Shown here one piece after another: positions 18,127-26,420 of a stretch of 49,825 nt of DNA. Every line of letters begins with the position of its first letter. The stretch's first letter is position 1. Under the pieces are notes generated by a model. It was given only the letters and a program-made list of their open reading frames with translations. It was not told the origin of the DNA and did no database searches. The stretch comes from Azospirillum sp. B4 (GTDB taxonomy: Bacteria; Pseudomonadota; Alphaproteobacteria; Azospirillales; Azospirillaceae): the NCBI RefSeq assembly GCF_000333275.1, contig NZ_BACU01000545.1:1-49825 (forward strand). Direction: 5' to 3'. The position numbers were made by a program, and so were the translations under genes.

Positions 18127-19713
18127 TCAACGGAAGGTGTAGACGATGACGGCGGTGGCGGCCAGTAGCAGGCCGGCCAGGACCCGGTAGTTGCGCCAGT
18201 AGGGCTCCTGCGCCAGGCGGGCCGTCTCCTCCCGGAAAAAGGCGGGCGTCCAGACCAGGCCGGCCGACTTCTCCGCCCCGTCCGGTGCCGTGGCCAGGCT
18301 GACCGCCACCAGAACGGCGGCGCACAGCACGAACAGCAGGGGCGCCACATAGAGGAAGTGGATGCTGACCACGTCCAGCACGGTGTTGGCCACGAACAGG
18401 GCGGCACCGCCCAGCACGCCGGCGGCGATGCAGGCGGCGGCCCCGGCGGCGTTGGCCCGGCGCCAGAAGATGCCCACCAGGTACAGCGCCATCACCGGCG
18501 GCACGGCATAGGCGATGATGACCTGCAGGTACTGCCACAGCGATCCGAAATGCTCGATCTGCGGCGCCCAGGCCATGGCGGCCACCGCCATCACCAGGGT
18601 GGCCAGGCGGCCCACCCGCACCAGGGCCGCGCCCTGCATCTCCGGCTTCCAGCGGCGCACGAAGTCCATGGTGAACAGGGTGGAGGCGGAATTGAAGGTG
18701 GAGGCGATGGACGACATCAGCGCCGACATGAAGCCCGCCACCGCCAGGCCCACCAGGCCGGCCGGGAGCAGGCCGAACAGCAGGGTGGGGAACACCAGGT
18801 CCGGCGACTTCAGGTTGGGGTACAGCAGGATGGCGGCGGTGCCGGGCAGCACCATCAGGAACAGGATGGGCAGCTTCAGGGCGCCGGCGAACAGGCTGCC
18901 CCAGCGGCCATGGTTCTCATCCTTGGCGGACAGCACGCGCTGCACCATGAACTGGTTGGTGCACCAGAAATAGAAGCCCAGCAGCGGCACGCCGGTCAGC
19001 AACCCCGGCCAGGGTACGGCCGCATCGCTGAGCGGCCGGATCAACGACAGCTTGGCGGGATCGACGGCGCCCATGACCGCGTCCCAGCCGCCGGCCTTCA
19101 GGAAGGTGCGCACGGCGATGATCGCGGACGCGGTCAGCAGCAGGACGGCTTGGATGGTTTCGGTATAGATCACGGCCCGCAGGCCGCCGGCGATGGTGTA
19201 GATGCCCGCCGACACCGCCAGGACGATCACGATCTCCCACAGCGGGACGTCGGGCAGCAGGATCTTGAACAGCAGGGCGCCGCCGTAAAGCGCGCTGGCC
19301 GTGTCCACCACCAGGTTCAGGAACAGGGTCAGGCCTGAGAAATAGCTGCGCGCCAGGCCGCTGTACCGCCGCTCCAGGAACTCCGGCAGGGTGTAGACCT
19401 TGGAACGCAGCAGGAAGGGCAGGAAGAAGACGCAGAAGAACACCAGGACGGCCGCCGCCATCCATTCATAGTTGTAAACCGAGATGCCGGTGCCATAGGC
19501 GGCACCCGCCAAGCCGATCAGCGTGGTTGAGGAGATGTTGGAGGCCAGCAGGGCCAGGCCGATGACCGGCCAGGTGGTGCCGCGCGACGCCAGGAAGAAA
19601 TCCTCGGTCGAGGAATGGCGGCGGGCCAGGTACAGCCCCAGGCTGATGATGCCGATGAGATACAGCGCCACGATGGCGTAGTCGATCCAGGCCATGCCCG
19701 CAACCGGCACCAT
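18127..19713 (-). CDS. Sodium:solute (SSS/SLC5) sugar symporter
   Basis: The 528-aa protein is an integral membrane carrier of the sodium:solute symporter family, with about 14 hydrophobic segments distributed over its whole length. Family marks include the RRHSSTEDFFLASR loop after the first helix, SNISSTTLIGLAG in the second, IAGGLRAVIYTETIQ and a long region with SSIASTFNSASTLFTMDFV that bears the sodium-site serines/threonines. This branch commonly carries glucose, galactose or other monosaccharides. An excellent ribosome site (GGGAGGGG, about five bases before ATG 19713) supports the first start over the ATG six codons later. With TonB uptake and periplasmic hydrolases next door, it would bring the released sugar into the cytoplasm; no sugar ABC transporter or PTS gene is in view. 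The exact sugar is inferred. Confidence 0.9.
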   Translation of the reverse strand: MVPVAGMAWIDYAIVALYLIGIISLGLYLARRHSSTEDFFLASRGTTWPVIGLALLASNISSTTLIGLAGAAYGTGISVYNYEWMAAAVLVFFCVFFLPFLLRSKVYTLPEFLERRYSGLARSYFSGLTLFLNLVVDTASALYGGALLFKILLPDVPLWEIVIVLAVSAGIYTIAGGLRAVIYTETIQAVLLLTASAIIAVRTFLKAGGWDAVMGAVDPAKLSLIRPLSDAAVPWPGLLTGVPLLGFYFWCTNQFMVQRVLSAKDENHGRWGSLFAGALKLPILFLMVLPGTAAILLYPNLKSPDLVFPTLLFGLLPAGLVGLAVAGFMSALMSSIASTFNSASTLFTMDFVRRWKPEMQGAALVRVGRLATLVMAVAAMAWAPQIEHFGSLWQYLQVIIAYAVPPVMALYLVGIFWRRANAAGAAACIAAGVLGGAALFVANTVLDVVSIHFLYVAPLLFVLCAAVLVAVSLATAPDGAEKSAGLVWTPAFFREETARLAQEPYWRNYRVLAGLLLAATAVIVYTFR

Positions 19714-19850
19714 GCCGTCCCCTCCCTGGTTCTTCGTTTTCGCCCGCGCTGTTTTTCGTCGCGCGCGGTGTCTTGTCCATCAGCCGCAAGTCCAGCCATT
19801 CCATCTTTCATGGCACGGGAAGGGGGGCGGACCACAATAAGAATTCGTAT

Positions 19851-19881
19851 GCGAAAAGGGCGGCCCCGGTTGGGGCCGCCC
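19851..19881 (-). terminator. Intrinsic terminator of the SH3-domain gene
   Basis: A perfect 10-bp stem (GGGCGGCCCC at 19858-19867, GGGGCCGCCC at 19872-19881) with a four-base loop lies 27 bases past the SH3-gene stop. On the minus strand it is followed by TTTT. It separates that gene from the symporter gene downstream. Confidence 0.75.
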
Positions 19882-19907
19882 GATGGAGGAAAGGGACTGA
19901 GGGTGGC

Positions 19908-20591
19908 TCAGCGCTGATGGTGGGGGCCGTGGTCATCGCCGCCCCGGTGATCCCCGCCGGGCCCACCGTGGCCGCCGCCCGGCCCGGGACCAGGACGGTT
20001 GTCATGATGGTCCCCGCCCGGGCCCGGGCCGGGACGGCCAGGTCCGGGACCTGGGCGGTGGTCGTCCGGGCGGTGGTCGTGATGATCGCCTGGGCCTGGG
20101 CCCGGGCGATAGTCGTGATGATCCCACCCCGGGCGGCCCGGGCCGGGGCCGGGGCGGAACTCATGGCCCGGATGATAGATGGGACGGGGCGGGGCGATGC
20201 GCTCCCAGCGGTGGCGTTCACTGAACCAGGGCCGGTCGCGGTAGTAGCGGCCCCAGTAATCGTTGAACGAGAAGGTGATGATGGGCAGGCCGATGGTGCC
20301 TCCGTATTGCGGCAGATATACCCGCTGTCCCTGGTAGGGGTACAGCACGCTGCCGCCGTAGATCCAGCCGCGATAACCCTGGAAGTCGGCGTCGCACCAT
20401 GACCAACCGGACAGGCAGCCATAGACGTTGACCGGCGCGCCGGGCGGCAGGCTGGCGATGGCGGGATAGCCGCCGCCCGGTCCCGCCCGCAGGATGGTGC
20501 CGGTGGCGGTGTAGGCGTACTCCGCCTTGGCCGCGACGGGCAGGGCCATAAGGGCGGTGAACAGTCCGGCGACCAGGTGAAGACGGCGCAT
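19908..20591 (-). CDS. Exported SH3-domain protein with His/Asp/Pro/Gly-rich tail
   Basis: This 227-aa protein has a signal peptide (MRRLHLVAGLFTALMALPVA, cleavage near AKA-EYA at about residue 23). A bacterial SH3-like domain follows (about 25-80), with the usual ATGTILRAGPGGGYPAIASL opening and a GWIYGGSVL end. A middle part (about 80-140) is rich in Tyr, Trp and Arg. The last 80 residues are almost entirely Pro, Gly, His, Asp and Arg, built on a degenerate unit like DHHDYRPGPGPG. Bacterial SH3 domains often bind cell-wall peptides; the His/Asp tail could bind metal ions or act as a flexible wall spacer. Both roles are inference. GAAAGG lies about ten bases before ATG 20591, and a strong terminator follows, so it is probably transcribed alone. 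Confidence 0.75.
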   Translation of the reverse strand: MRRLHLVAGLFTALMALPVAAKAEYAYTATGTILRAGPGGGYPAIASLPPGAPVNVYGCLSGWSWCDADFQGYRGWIYGGSVLYPYQGQRVYLPQYGGTIGLPIITFSFNDYWGRYYRDRPWFSERHRWERIAPPRPIYHPGHEFRPGPGPGRPGWDHHDYRPGPGPGDHHDHRPDDHRPGPGPGRPGPGPGGDHHDNRPGPGPGGGHGGPGGDHRGGDDHGPHHQR

Positions 20592-20859
20592 TTCGTGGGA
20601 CCTTTCTCGTGAAGGCCGGTTCTATCCGGTGGGGTACCCCGTCCGCGCCGGGTGGGGCGGGCGGTGCCTTAAGGGACTGATAATATGGTGCCGATACTCT
20701 GCGCCCAATGTGCCCAAAGGATGGCGGCCTAAAGGCGGAGTTTTGCAACCGTTTGGGCAAATTGACGCCCGGACGTCCCGCTTTTTGGGTTCGGCGACGG
20801 GTAAGTCTAGGGCGTAAAGGCACGCCCGGGGTGTACATCTTTAGGGGTGTGGAGTTGAC

Positions 20860-21312
20860 ATGAGCAGAGCCGTGAACGCGGCGGGCATCGCCCTGACCGA
20901 ACAGTCCGAAGGCCTGGAACTGACCGCCTACCTGTGCCCGGCCGGGCGCCTGACCATCGGCTATGGCCATACCGGGCCGGACGTGACGCCTGGACTGACC
21001 ATCACCCAGGCCCAGGCGATGACCCTGCTGGCCCAGGACCTGGCCACGGCCGGCAACGGCGTGACGCAGGTGGTGACCGTGCCGCTGAATGACAACCAAT
21101 ACGCCGCGCTGACGGATTTCGTCTTCAACCTGGGCATCGGCTCGCTCAGCCAGTCCACCCTGCTGCGCCTGCTGAACCAGGGCGACTATGCCGGTGCCGC
21201 CGACCAGTTCCTGGTCTGGGACAAGGCCCACGTCAACGGCCAGCTGGTGCCCCTGCCCGGCCTGGCGGCCCGCCGGCAGAGGGAACAGGCGCTGTTTTTG
21301 ACCCCCTGCTGA
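20860..21312 (+). CDS. GH24 lysozyme (phage-type endolysin fold)
   Basis: The 150-aa protein is a T4-lysozyme-type muramidase that cuts the glycan chain of peptidoglycan. The catalytic glutamate E17 is in SEGLELTAYLCPAGR and the following TIGYGHTG is the family's active-site strand. The length is that of complete single-domain members. There is no signal peptide or signal-anchor segment, so export would need a holin or another route. GGAG lies six bases before ATG 20860. No holin, spanin, capsid or integrase genes are around it, so it is an orphan; it may be a phage remnant or a domesticated wall enzyme. The 268 bases before it hold no gene I can support. Family call is firm; role is not. Confidence 0.88.
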   Translation: MSRAVNAAGIALTEQSEGLELTAYLCPAGRLTIGYGHTGPDVTPGLTITQAQAMTLLAQDLATAGNGVTQVVTVPLNDNQYAALTDFVFNLGIGSLSQSTLLRLLNQGDYAGAADQFLVWDKAHVNGQLVPLPGLAARRQREQALFLTPC

Positions 21313-21443
21313 GGATCCCTATCCATGCCGTCCCCAGCCGGCACGTGACAGGCGCCGGAAGTCCCGGTATGAGGATGCCGGTGGCACATTTGTGCCATCG
21401 GCATATATCATCGGATTAATGGGTTCGGTTGTCAGGGGCGCTC

Positions 21444-22421
21444 ATGAACCGCCTGGTTTTTCTTGTCTTCAGCGTGTTCCTTTGCGTGTGCGCCGCCCAT
21501 GCCGAACCCGTGGCCCCCCAGGCGGCCGCCCCGGGCGCGCCTATCGCCACCATTTCCGTTTACGGTGATTCCCTGGCCGACGGCGTGTGGAGCGGCCTTT
21601 ATGAGCGCCTGAAGACGGCGCCCGACGTCCGCCTGCTGCGCCGGTCCCAGCTGGGGGCCGGGCTTACCCGTCCCGACTATGTCAACTGGCGCGCGGAAAC
21701 CGCCCGGCAGATCGACGAGGCGGGGGAGGGCGGCTACGCCATCATCATGTTCGGCGCCAACGACATGCAGGGCGTGCGGGATGAGAACCGCAAGGGCTAC
21801 CTATTCAAGTCGCCGGGCTGGACCAACGTCTACACCCAGCGTATCGACTGGCTGTTGCAGACCCTGAAGGACCACCATGTCACCACCATCTGGGTGGGTC
21901 TGCCCGTGATGCGCAAGACGGAAATCAATGAGGACGCCAAGTTCATGAGCGGCCTCTATGAGGCGGAGGTGAAGAAGTACGGCGCGGTCTTCATGCCGCT
22001 GTACCAGGATTACCTCGATGCCGACGGCAACTTCATGGCGCGTATTGACGACAGCCGGCAGAAAAGCCAGCAGCTGCGGTCCGACGACGGCATCCACTTC
22101 ACGGGTTATGGCTATCAGCTGATCGCGACCAAGGTGCTGACCCGGGTGCAGCCGCCGCCCGCCCCCACCGCCAAGGCGGCGCCCAAGCCGGCGGTGACGC
22201 CTGCCCCCATGGCCCCCGCTCCTTTGACCCCCGCCCCCATGAGCCCCGCCACGGCCGTGCCCGGGGTGACGCCAGCGGCCACCACGTCCCGGCCGGTGCC
22301 GGCCAGACCCCGTCCCACCACCGCGTCCCCTAGCACGGCGTCTCCGGCCGCCGGGCCCGCGACCATCCCTGTGGCCCCTTCCGGCGTGCTCGCGGGTGGC
22401 ACCGCGACCCGGCAGTTCTGA
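21444..22421 (+). CDS. SGNH-fold hydrolase (DUF459-like), exported
   Basis: This 325-aa protein has a signal peptide (MNRLVFLVFSVFLCVCAAHA, cleavage at about residue 20) and an SGNH/GDSL hydrolase domain. Block I reads YGDSLADG with nucleophile S43, block III reads FGANDMQ, and the catalytic Asp/His pair lies in DDGIHFTGYG (D215, H218). The last 90 residues are a Pro/Ala/Thr-rich linker with no fold. I chose ATG 21444 because AGGGG lies seven bases upstream; the frame extends to a TTG at 21429. Four bases after its stop another SGNH protein begins, followed by an MBOAT acyltransferase, so the likely role is handling acetyl groups on an exported polymer. Esterase (removal) and transferase (addition) are both possible for this fold. 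Confidence 0.82.
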   Translation: MNRLVFLVFSVFLCVCAAHAEPVAPQAAAPGAPIATISVYGDSLADGVWSGLYERLKTAPDVRLLRRSQLGAGLTRPDYVNWRAETARQIDEAGEGGYAIIMFGANDMQGVRDENRKGYLFKSPGWTNVYTQRIDWLLQTLKDHHVTTIWVGLPVMRKTEINEDAKFMSGLYEAEVKKYGAVFMPLYQDYLDADGNFMARIDDSRQKSQQLRSDDGIHFTGYGYQLIATKVLTRVQPPPAPTAKAAPKPAVTPAPMAPAPLTPAPMSPATAVPGVTPAATTSRPVPARPRPTTASPSTASPAAGPATIPVAPSGVLAGGTATRQF

Positions 22422-22425
22422 TCTC

Positions 22426-23811
22426 ATGCGCCGCCGCCTTCTTCCCTTGGGCTTGCTGCTGGCCGCAGTCGCGGCGTGCAGTGGCGCCCCGGTCCCCGGC
22501 ACCGCGTCGTCCGCCCCCCGCCATGTCCCGCCGACCGTGGCGGTGACGCCGCCGCCGGCCTTGCCGCCGCGTGCACCGTCGCCCTATGACGGCAATCCCG
22601 GCTTTGAACGGCTGTTCCAGCGTCTGGCCGCCATCGAGGCCGGCCATGGCGGCACGGTCGACATCCTGCAATTGGGCGACAGCCACACGGCGGGCGGTGT
22701 GTTCACCAGCCGCCTGCGCGAGGCCTTGCAGGAGCGATTCGGTTCCGCCGGGCCGGGCTACATGCCGGCGGGCAAGCCCTATATCGGATCGCGCCGGCCC
22801 GATGTGGCCGTGACCCAGGAAGGCAAGTGGCAGTACTTCAACAGCCTGAGCGACACGCCGCCACCGGGCTGGGGCATCACCGGATTCGTCGCGCGCAGCC
22901 ACGCGCGCGGCGCCGCCATCGCCGTCAGTCCCAAGGATGGGCTGGGCTTTGACATCGCCGGCGTCACGGTGGTGCAGCAGCCCGGTGGCGGCGACCTGCT
23001 GGTGCTGATCGACGACCGGGTGGTGAAGCAGGTTTCCACCCAGGGGCCCGCCGGCGCGGCGCAGTGGATCACCCTGCCGACCGCCGGCCAGGCGCAGCAG
23101 CTGAAGCTGGTGGCGGCCGACGCCCGGCCGGTGGACATCGCCGGCTGGTCGCTGGACCGGGCCCGCCCCGGCGTGGTGATGGACAGCGCCGGCGTGGTCG
23201 GCGCCCGCATCACCACCATGGACCGCTGGAACCCCGACACGGTCGCCCTGGAGCTGGCCAAGCGCAGGCCGGACCTGGTCATCCTGGCCTATGGCACGAA
23301 TGAGGGCTTCGACCGCGGCCTGGACCTGGCGGCCTATGGCGAGCGTTTCCAGGCGGCGTTGCGCCGGGTGAACGCCGGCCCGGTGGCCGTCATCGTGCTG
23401 GGGCCGCTGGACGGCCAGGCCGAATCCCCCGCCTGCAAGAAGGTGGCGGACAAGGAGGCGGCGTTCCCCTGCCAGGACACCCCCCCGCCGGCGGCCAAGT
23501 GCGCCTGGTACACGCCCCCAACCCTGGGCAAGGTGCGGGCCCTGCAGGCCCAGGGCGCCCGGAAGGGGGACTACGTCTTCTGGGATTGGGCGCAACTGAT
23601 GCCGGGGGCCTGCGGCATGGACCGCTGGGTGCGCCAGGCGGTGCCGCTGGCCCGGCCCGACCACGTCCACCTGACGCAGGAAGGCTACACCCTGACGGCC
23701 AACGCTTTCTTCGCCTGGCTGATGGACCAGTACCAGGGCTATATCCAGCCCGGGGCCACGCCGCCCCGGCCGGTCGTCACCGCGGCCACCGACCCCGGCG
23801 ACGGCCGGTAG
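22426..23811 (+). CDS. SGNH-hydrolase-like lipoprotein
   Basis: The 461-aa protein begins with a lipoprotein signal (MRRRLLPLGLLLAAVAAC); C18 would be the lipidated residue, tethering it to a membrane. After a Pro/Ala-rich linker comes an SGNH domain: QLGDSHTAGG with nucleophile S86, a block III-like AYGTNEGF and a C-terminal DHVHLTQEGY holding the Asp/His pair. Between them is an inserted beta-rich region of about 150 residues, as in the two-domain SGNH proteins that work with MBOAT acyltransferases (AlgX/AlgJ and PatB are characterised relatives in function, not close homologues). The gene starts four bases after the previous stop and ends 13 bases before the MBOAT gene. I infer that it transfers acetyl groups to a glycan outside the cytoplasmic membrane. 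Confidence 0.82.
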   Translation: MRRRLLPLGLLLAAVAACSGAPVPGTASSAPRHVPPTVAVTPPPALPPRAPSPYDGNPGFERLFQRLAAIEAGHGGTVDILQLGDSHTAGGVFTSRLREALQERFGSAGPGYMPAGKPYIGSRRPDVAVTQEGKWQYFNSLSDTPPPGWGITGFVARSHARGAAIAVSPKDGLGFDIAGVTVVQQPGGGDLLVLIDDRVVKQVSTQGPAGAAQWITLPTAGQAQQLKLVAADARPVDIAGWSLDRARPGVVMDSAGVVGARITTMDRWNPDTVALELAKRRPDLVILAYGTNEGFDRGLDLAAYGERFQAALRRVNAGPVAVIVLGPLDGQAESPACKKVADKEAAFPCQDTPPPAAKCAWYTPPTLGKVRALQAQGARKGDYVFWDWAQLMPGACGMDRWVRQAVPLARPDHVHLTQEGYTLTANAFFAWLMDQYQGYIQPGATPPRPVVTAATDPGDGR

Positions 23812-23824
23812 GGGACATCCGCCC

Positions 23825-25258
23825 ATGCTGTTCCCCACCCTGAACTTCGGCCTGTTTTTCCTGGTCGTCTTCGCCGTCGCCTGGGCCCTGGTGCGCCGCC
23901 CGCCCGCCCGGGTGGCCTTCCTGTCGGCCGCCAGTTACGTCTTCTACGGCTGGTGGGACTGGCGCTATCTGTTCCTGCTGGGCGGCAGCACGCTGTTCAA
24001 CTACCTGGCCGGCCACGCCATCACCCGGCAGCGGACGCCGGCCCGGCGCAAGCTGGCGGTGTCGCTGGCCGTGGCGGTGAACCTGGGCGTGCTTGCCTTC
24101 TTCAAGTATGCCAACTTCGCCAGCCACGCGGCCAACGACACCCTGACCCTGATGGGCCTGCCGGTGCGCGTGGGATTCCTGGACATGGTGGTGCCAGTCG
24201 GCATCTCCTTCTTCACCTTCCATGGCATCTCCTACCTGGTGGACCTCTACCGGGGCACGCTGAAGCGGCCGGCCGGGCTGATGCACCTGGTGCTCTATAT
24301 CTCCTTCTTCCCGCAGCTGGTGGCCGGGCCCATCGTCCGCGCCTCCCACTTTCTGCCGCAGATCGGGGAGCGGCCGGATCCGGACGACATCCGCGCCACC
24401 CGCGCCTATCTGCTGATCATCGGCGGGCTGTTCAAGAAGGTGGTGGTGGCCAACTACCTGGCGACCGACCTGGTGGACGCCGTCTTCATGGATCCGGACC
24501 GCTTTGGTGCCCTGGACCTGCTGTTGGCGACCTACGGCTACGCCCTGCAAATCTATTGCGACTTCAGCGCCTACACCGACATCGCCATCGGCCTGGCCGC
24601 CCTGCTGGGTTTCCGCTTCCCGCAGAACTTCGACCAGCCCTACCGCTCCGCCTCGTTGCGGGAATTCTGGCGCCGTTGGCATATCTCGCTGTCGTCCTGG
24701 CTCCGCGACTATCTTTACATCCCCCTGGGCGGCAACCAGGGCGGCACCTGGCGGCATTGCCGCAACCTGATGATCACCATGCTGCTGGGCGGCCTGTGGC
24801 ACGGCGCCAACTGGACCTTCGTCATCTGGGGCGCGCTGCATGGCGGCATGCTGGTGGCGGAGCACCTGGTCAACAAGCTGCGCGCCCTGACCATCGGGCA
24901 GTGGGAGGCGCCCCCCTTCCGCGGCTGGGCACGTGGCCTGGCCATCGTCGCCACCTTCCATTTCGTCTGCTTCACCTGGATCTTCTTCCGGGCGCCAACG
25001 GTGGACCTGGCCGGTCGTTTCCTGGCCGGCTTCGCGCGCTGGACCATGCCGCCGACCGCCATCACGCCCCTGACCGCCCTGCTGATCGCGGGCGCCCTGG
25101 GTGCGCAGTTCCTGCCGGCCGACCGCCTGGTCCGTATCGAGGGCGCTGTGCGCCGCCTGCCGTTGGCGGCGTTGGGGGCTGCCGTGGGCCTGGCCATCGT
25201 GCTGATCCAGGCCTGCGCGCCGGACGGTGTGGCGCCTTTCATCTACTTCCAGTTCTGA
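23825..25258 (+). CDS. MBOAT-family O-acyltransferase (AlgI-like)
   Basis: This 477-aa polytopic membrane protein belongs to the MBOAT family. About ten or more hydrophobic segments are visible. The family's invariant histidine lies in GGLWHGANWTFVIWG (H326), and typical features such as PVGISFFTFHGISYLVD and FFPQLVAGPIVR are present. AlgI- and DltB-type members move an acyl group from a cytoplasmic donor across the membrane for transfer to an exported polymer. Here the partners would be the two SGNH proteins just upstream and the small membrane protein just downstream. The start at ATG 23825 follows a weak GGGG site. No polysaccharide synthase (cellulose, alginate or other) lies in the window, so the polymer is unknown. 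Confidence 0.92.
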   Translation: MLFPTLNFGLFFLVVFAVAWALVRRPPARVAFLSAASYVFYGWWDWRYLFLLGGSTLFNYLAGHAITRQRTPARRKLAVSLAVAVNLGVLAFFKYANFASHAANDTLTLMGLPVRVGFLDMVVPVGISFFTFHGISYLVDLYRGTLKRPAGLMHLVLYISFFPQLVAGPIVRASHFLPQIGERPDPDDIRATRAYLLIIGGLFKKVVVANYLATDLVDAVFMDPDRFGALDLLLATYGYALQIYCDFSAYTDIAIGLAALLGFRFPQNFDQPYRSASLREFWRRWHISLSSWLRDYLYIPLGGNQGGTWRHCRNLMITMLLGGLWHGANWTFVIWGALHGGMLVAEHLVNKLRALTIGQWEAPPFRGWARGLAIVATFHFVCFTWIFFRAPTVDLAGRFLAGFARWTMPPTAITPLTALLIAGALGAQFLPADRLVRIEGAVRRLPLAALGAAVGLAIVLIQACAPDGVAPFIYFQF

Positions 25259-25271
25259 CGGGGGCCAGCCC

Positions 25272-25568
25272 ATGACCGCCAAGCAGCCCATCCGGCCCCG
25301 CTACAATCCCGTCGAGGTGATCGAGGGCGCGCGGCCGGCCCGCCTGCGCGCCGTCGCGGCCTCGCTGGCGGCGGCGGCCCTGGTGGCGCTGGCGCTGGGC
25401 GCCCATCCGCTGGGGGACTGGATCAACGGCCTGCCCATCAATTCCGCCACCGACCAGCTGTCCGCCTGGGTGCAGACCTGGCAGGACTGGATGGACGCCA
25501 TCGGCGCCGGGCGCCTCTACGCCGGGCTGCAGGCTCTGTTCCGCTGGTTCCAGGGTTTGCGGTTCTGA
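25272..25568 (+). CDS. Small single-pass membrane protein of the acetylation set
   Basis: The 98-aa product has a basic N-terminus, one hydrophobic segment (AAAALVALALGAHPLGDWI, about residues 36-54) and an amphipathic Trp/Phe-rich C-terminal part ending FRWFQGLRF. I do not recognise a family. It begins 13 bases after the MBOAT stop, with GGGGG upstream, and ends the four-gene run, so it is likely translated with the MBOAT protein and may be a subunit that holds the complex together, as small membrane proteins do in some acyl-transfer systems. That role is inference only. Confidence 0.65.
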   Translation: MTAKQPIRPRYNPVEVIEGARPARLRAVAASLAAAALVALALGAHPLGDWINGLPINSATDQLSAWVQTWQDWMDAIGAGRLYAGLQALFRWFQGLRF

Positions 25569-25677
25569 AGACGTTGCCCCGCGCTGGAGGCCCTTGCGCA
25601 GTCCGCTGCGGCGGCCGTAAACTTGCACCATGATAGTCGCGGATCCCGATCCGCCTGGTATGCCAAAGGCCTGCCCC

Positions 25678-26181
25678 ATGCAGCGCAAAAGCTTCGAAGA
25701 CCTGACCTGCCCCATCGCCCGCAGCCTGGAACGGGTGGGGGAGTGGTGGAGCATCCTGATTCTGCGCGACGCCTTCCACGGCATGACGCGCTTCGACCAG
25801 TTCCAGAAAAGCCTGGATATCGCCCCCAACATGCTGACCCGCCGCCTGACCGCCCTGGTCGAGGCCGGGCTGATGGAAAAGCGGCAGTACAGCGAACGGC
25901 CGCCCCGTTACGAATATGTGCTGACCGACCGGGGGCGGGACTTCCGCGAGGTCATGCTGGCCCTGCTGGCCTGGGGCAACCGTCATTTCGCGGAAGAGGG
26001 GCCGTCGGTGCAACTGGTCGACACCCAGACCGGCCAGCCCGCCGACCTGGTGCTGGTGGACCGCGCTACCGGCAAGCCCGCCACCAGCCGCGACTTCCGC
26101 CTGGCCGCCGGCCCCGCCGCCGACGACACCGTCCGCCAGCGCTACGCGGCCAAGGCGAAGGCCGCCGTCGACGCCGCTTAG
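25678..26181 (+). CDS. HxlR-family winged-helix regulator
   Basis: This is an HxlR-type (MarR-like) transcription factor of 167 aa. The signature SFEDLTCPIARSLERVGEWW and SILILRDAFHGMTRFDQF opens the winged helix, followed by the recognition region LDIAPNMLTRRLTALVEAGL and the wing RPPRYEYVLTDRG. A variable C-terminal part (about 100-167) may sense a ligand. I chose ATG 25678 because CPIAR then sits near residue 10 as in relatives and AAAGG lies nearby; ATG codons at 25660 and 25630 are alternatives. HxlR proteins often regulate an adjacent, divergent oxidoreductase or transporter gene, but both flanking genes here run in the same direction. Its target is unknown. Confidence 0.88.
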   Translation: MQRKSFEDLTCPIARSLERVGEWWSILILRDAFHGMTRFDQFQKSLDIAPNMLTRRLTALVEAGLMEKRQYSERPPRYEYVLTDRGRDFREVMLALLAWGNRHFAEEGPSVQLVDTQTGQPADLVLVDRATGKPATSRDFRLAAGPAADDTVRQRYAAKAKAAVDAA

Positions 26182-26420
26182 ACGGTCCCGGCAAGCGCGG
26201 CGGTTGCCCCTGCGACTGGGGCCTAGACCAAAAGGCCCGGGTGCTCGCCAGGGCCGGGCATGGTCTGCGCGCCGCCCGGCCCATCGCCCTATTCACTAAG
26301 AATTATGGTTGGTACCCCCACCCGGTGATACGGTTGCCGTGGTCCCTTCGGCACTGCACACACAATATTTGTGGCTGGGCGTGCTGAAATTCCTGTCATC
26401 GATAAGGGGAAAAACCGTCG

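Noticed and set aside
20860..21312. A prophage around the lysozyme gene
   Set aside because: No integrase, structural, holin or attachment-site sequence is visible on either side.
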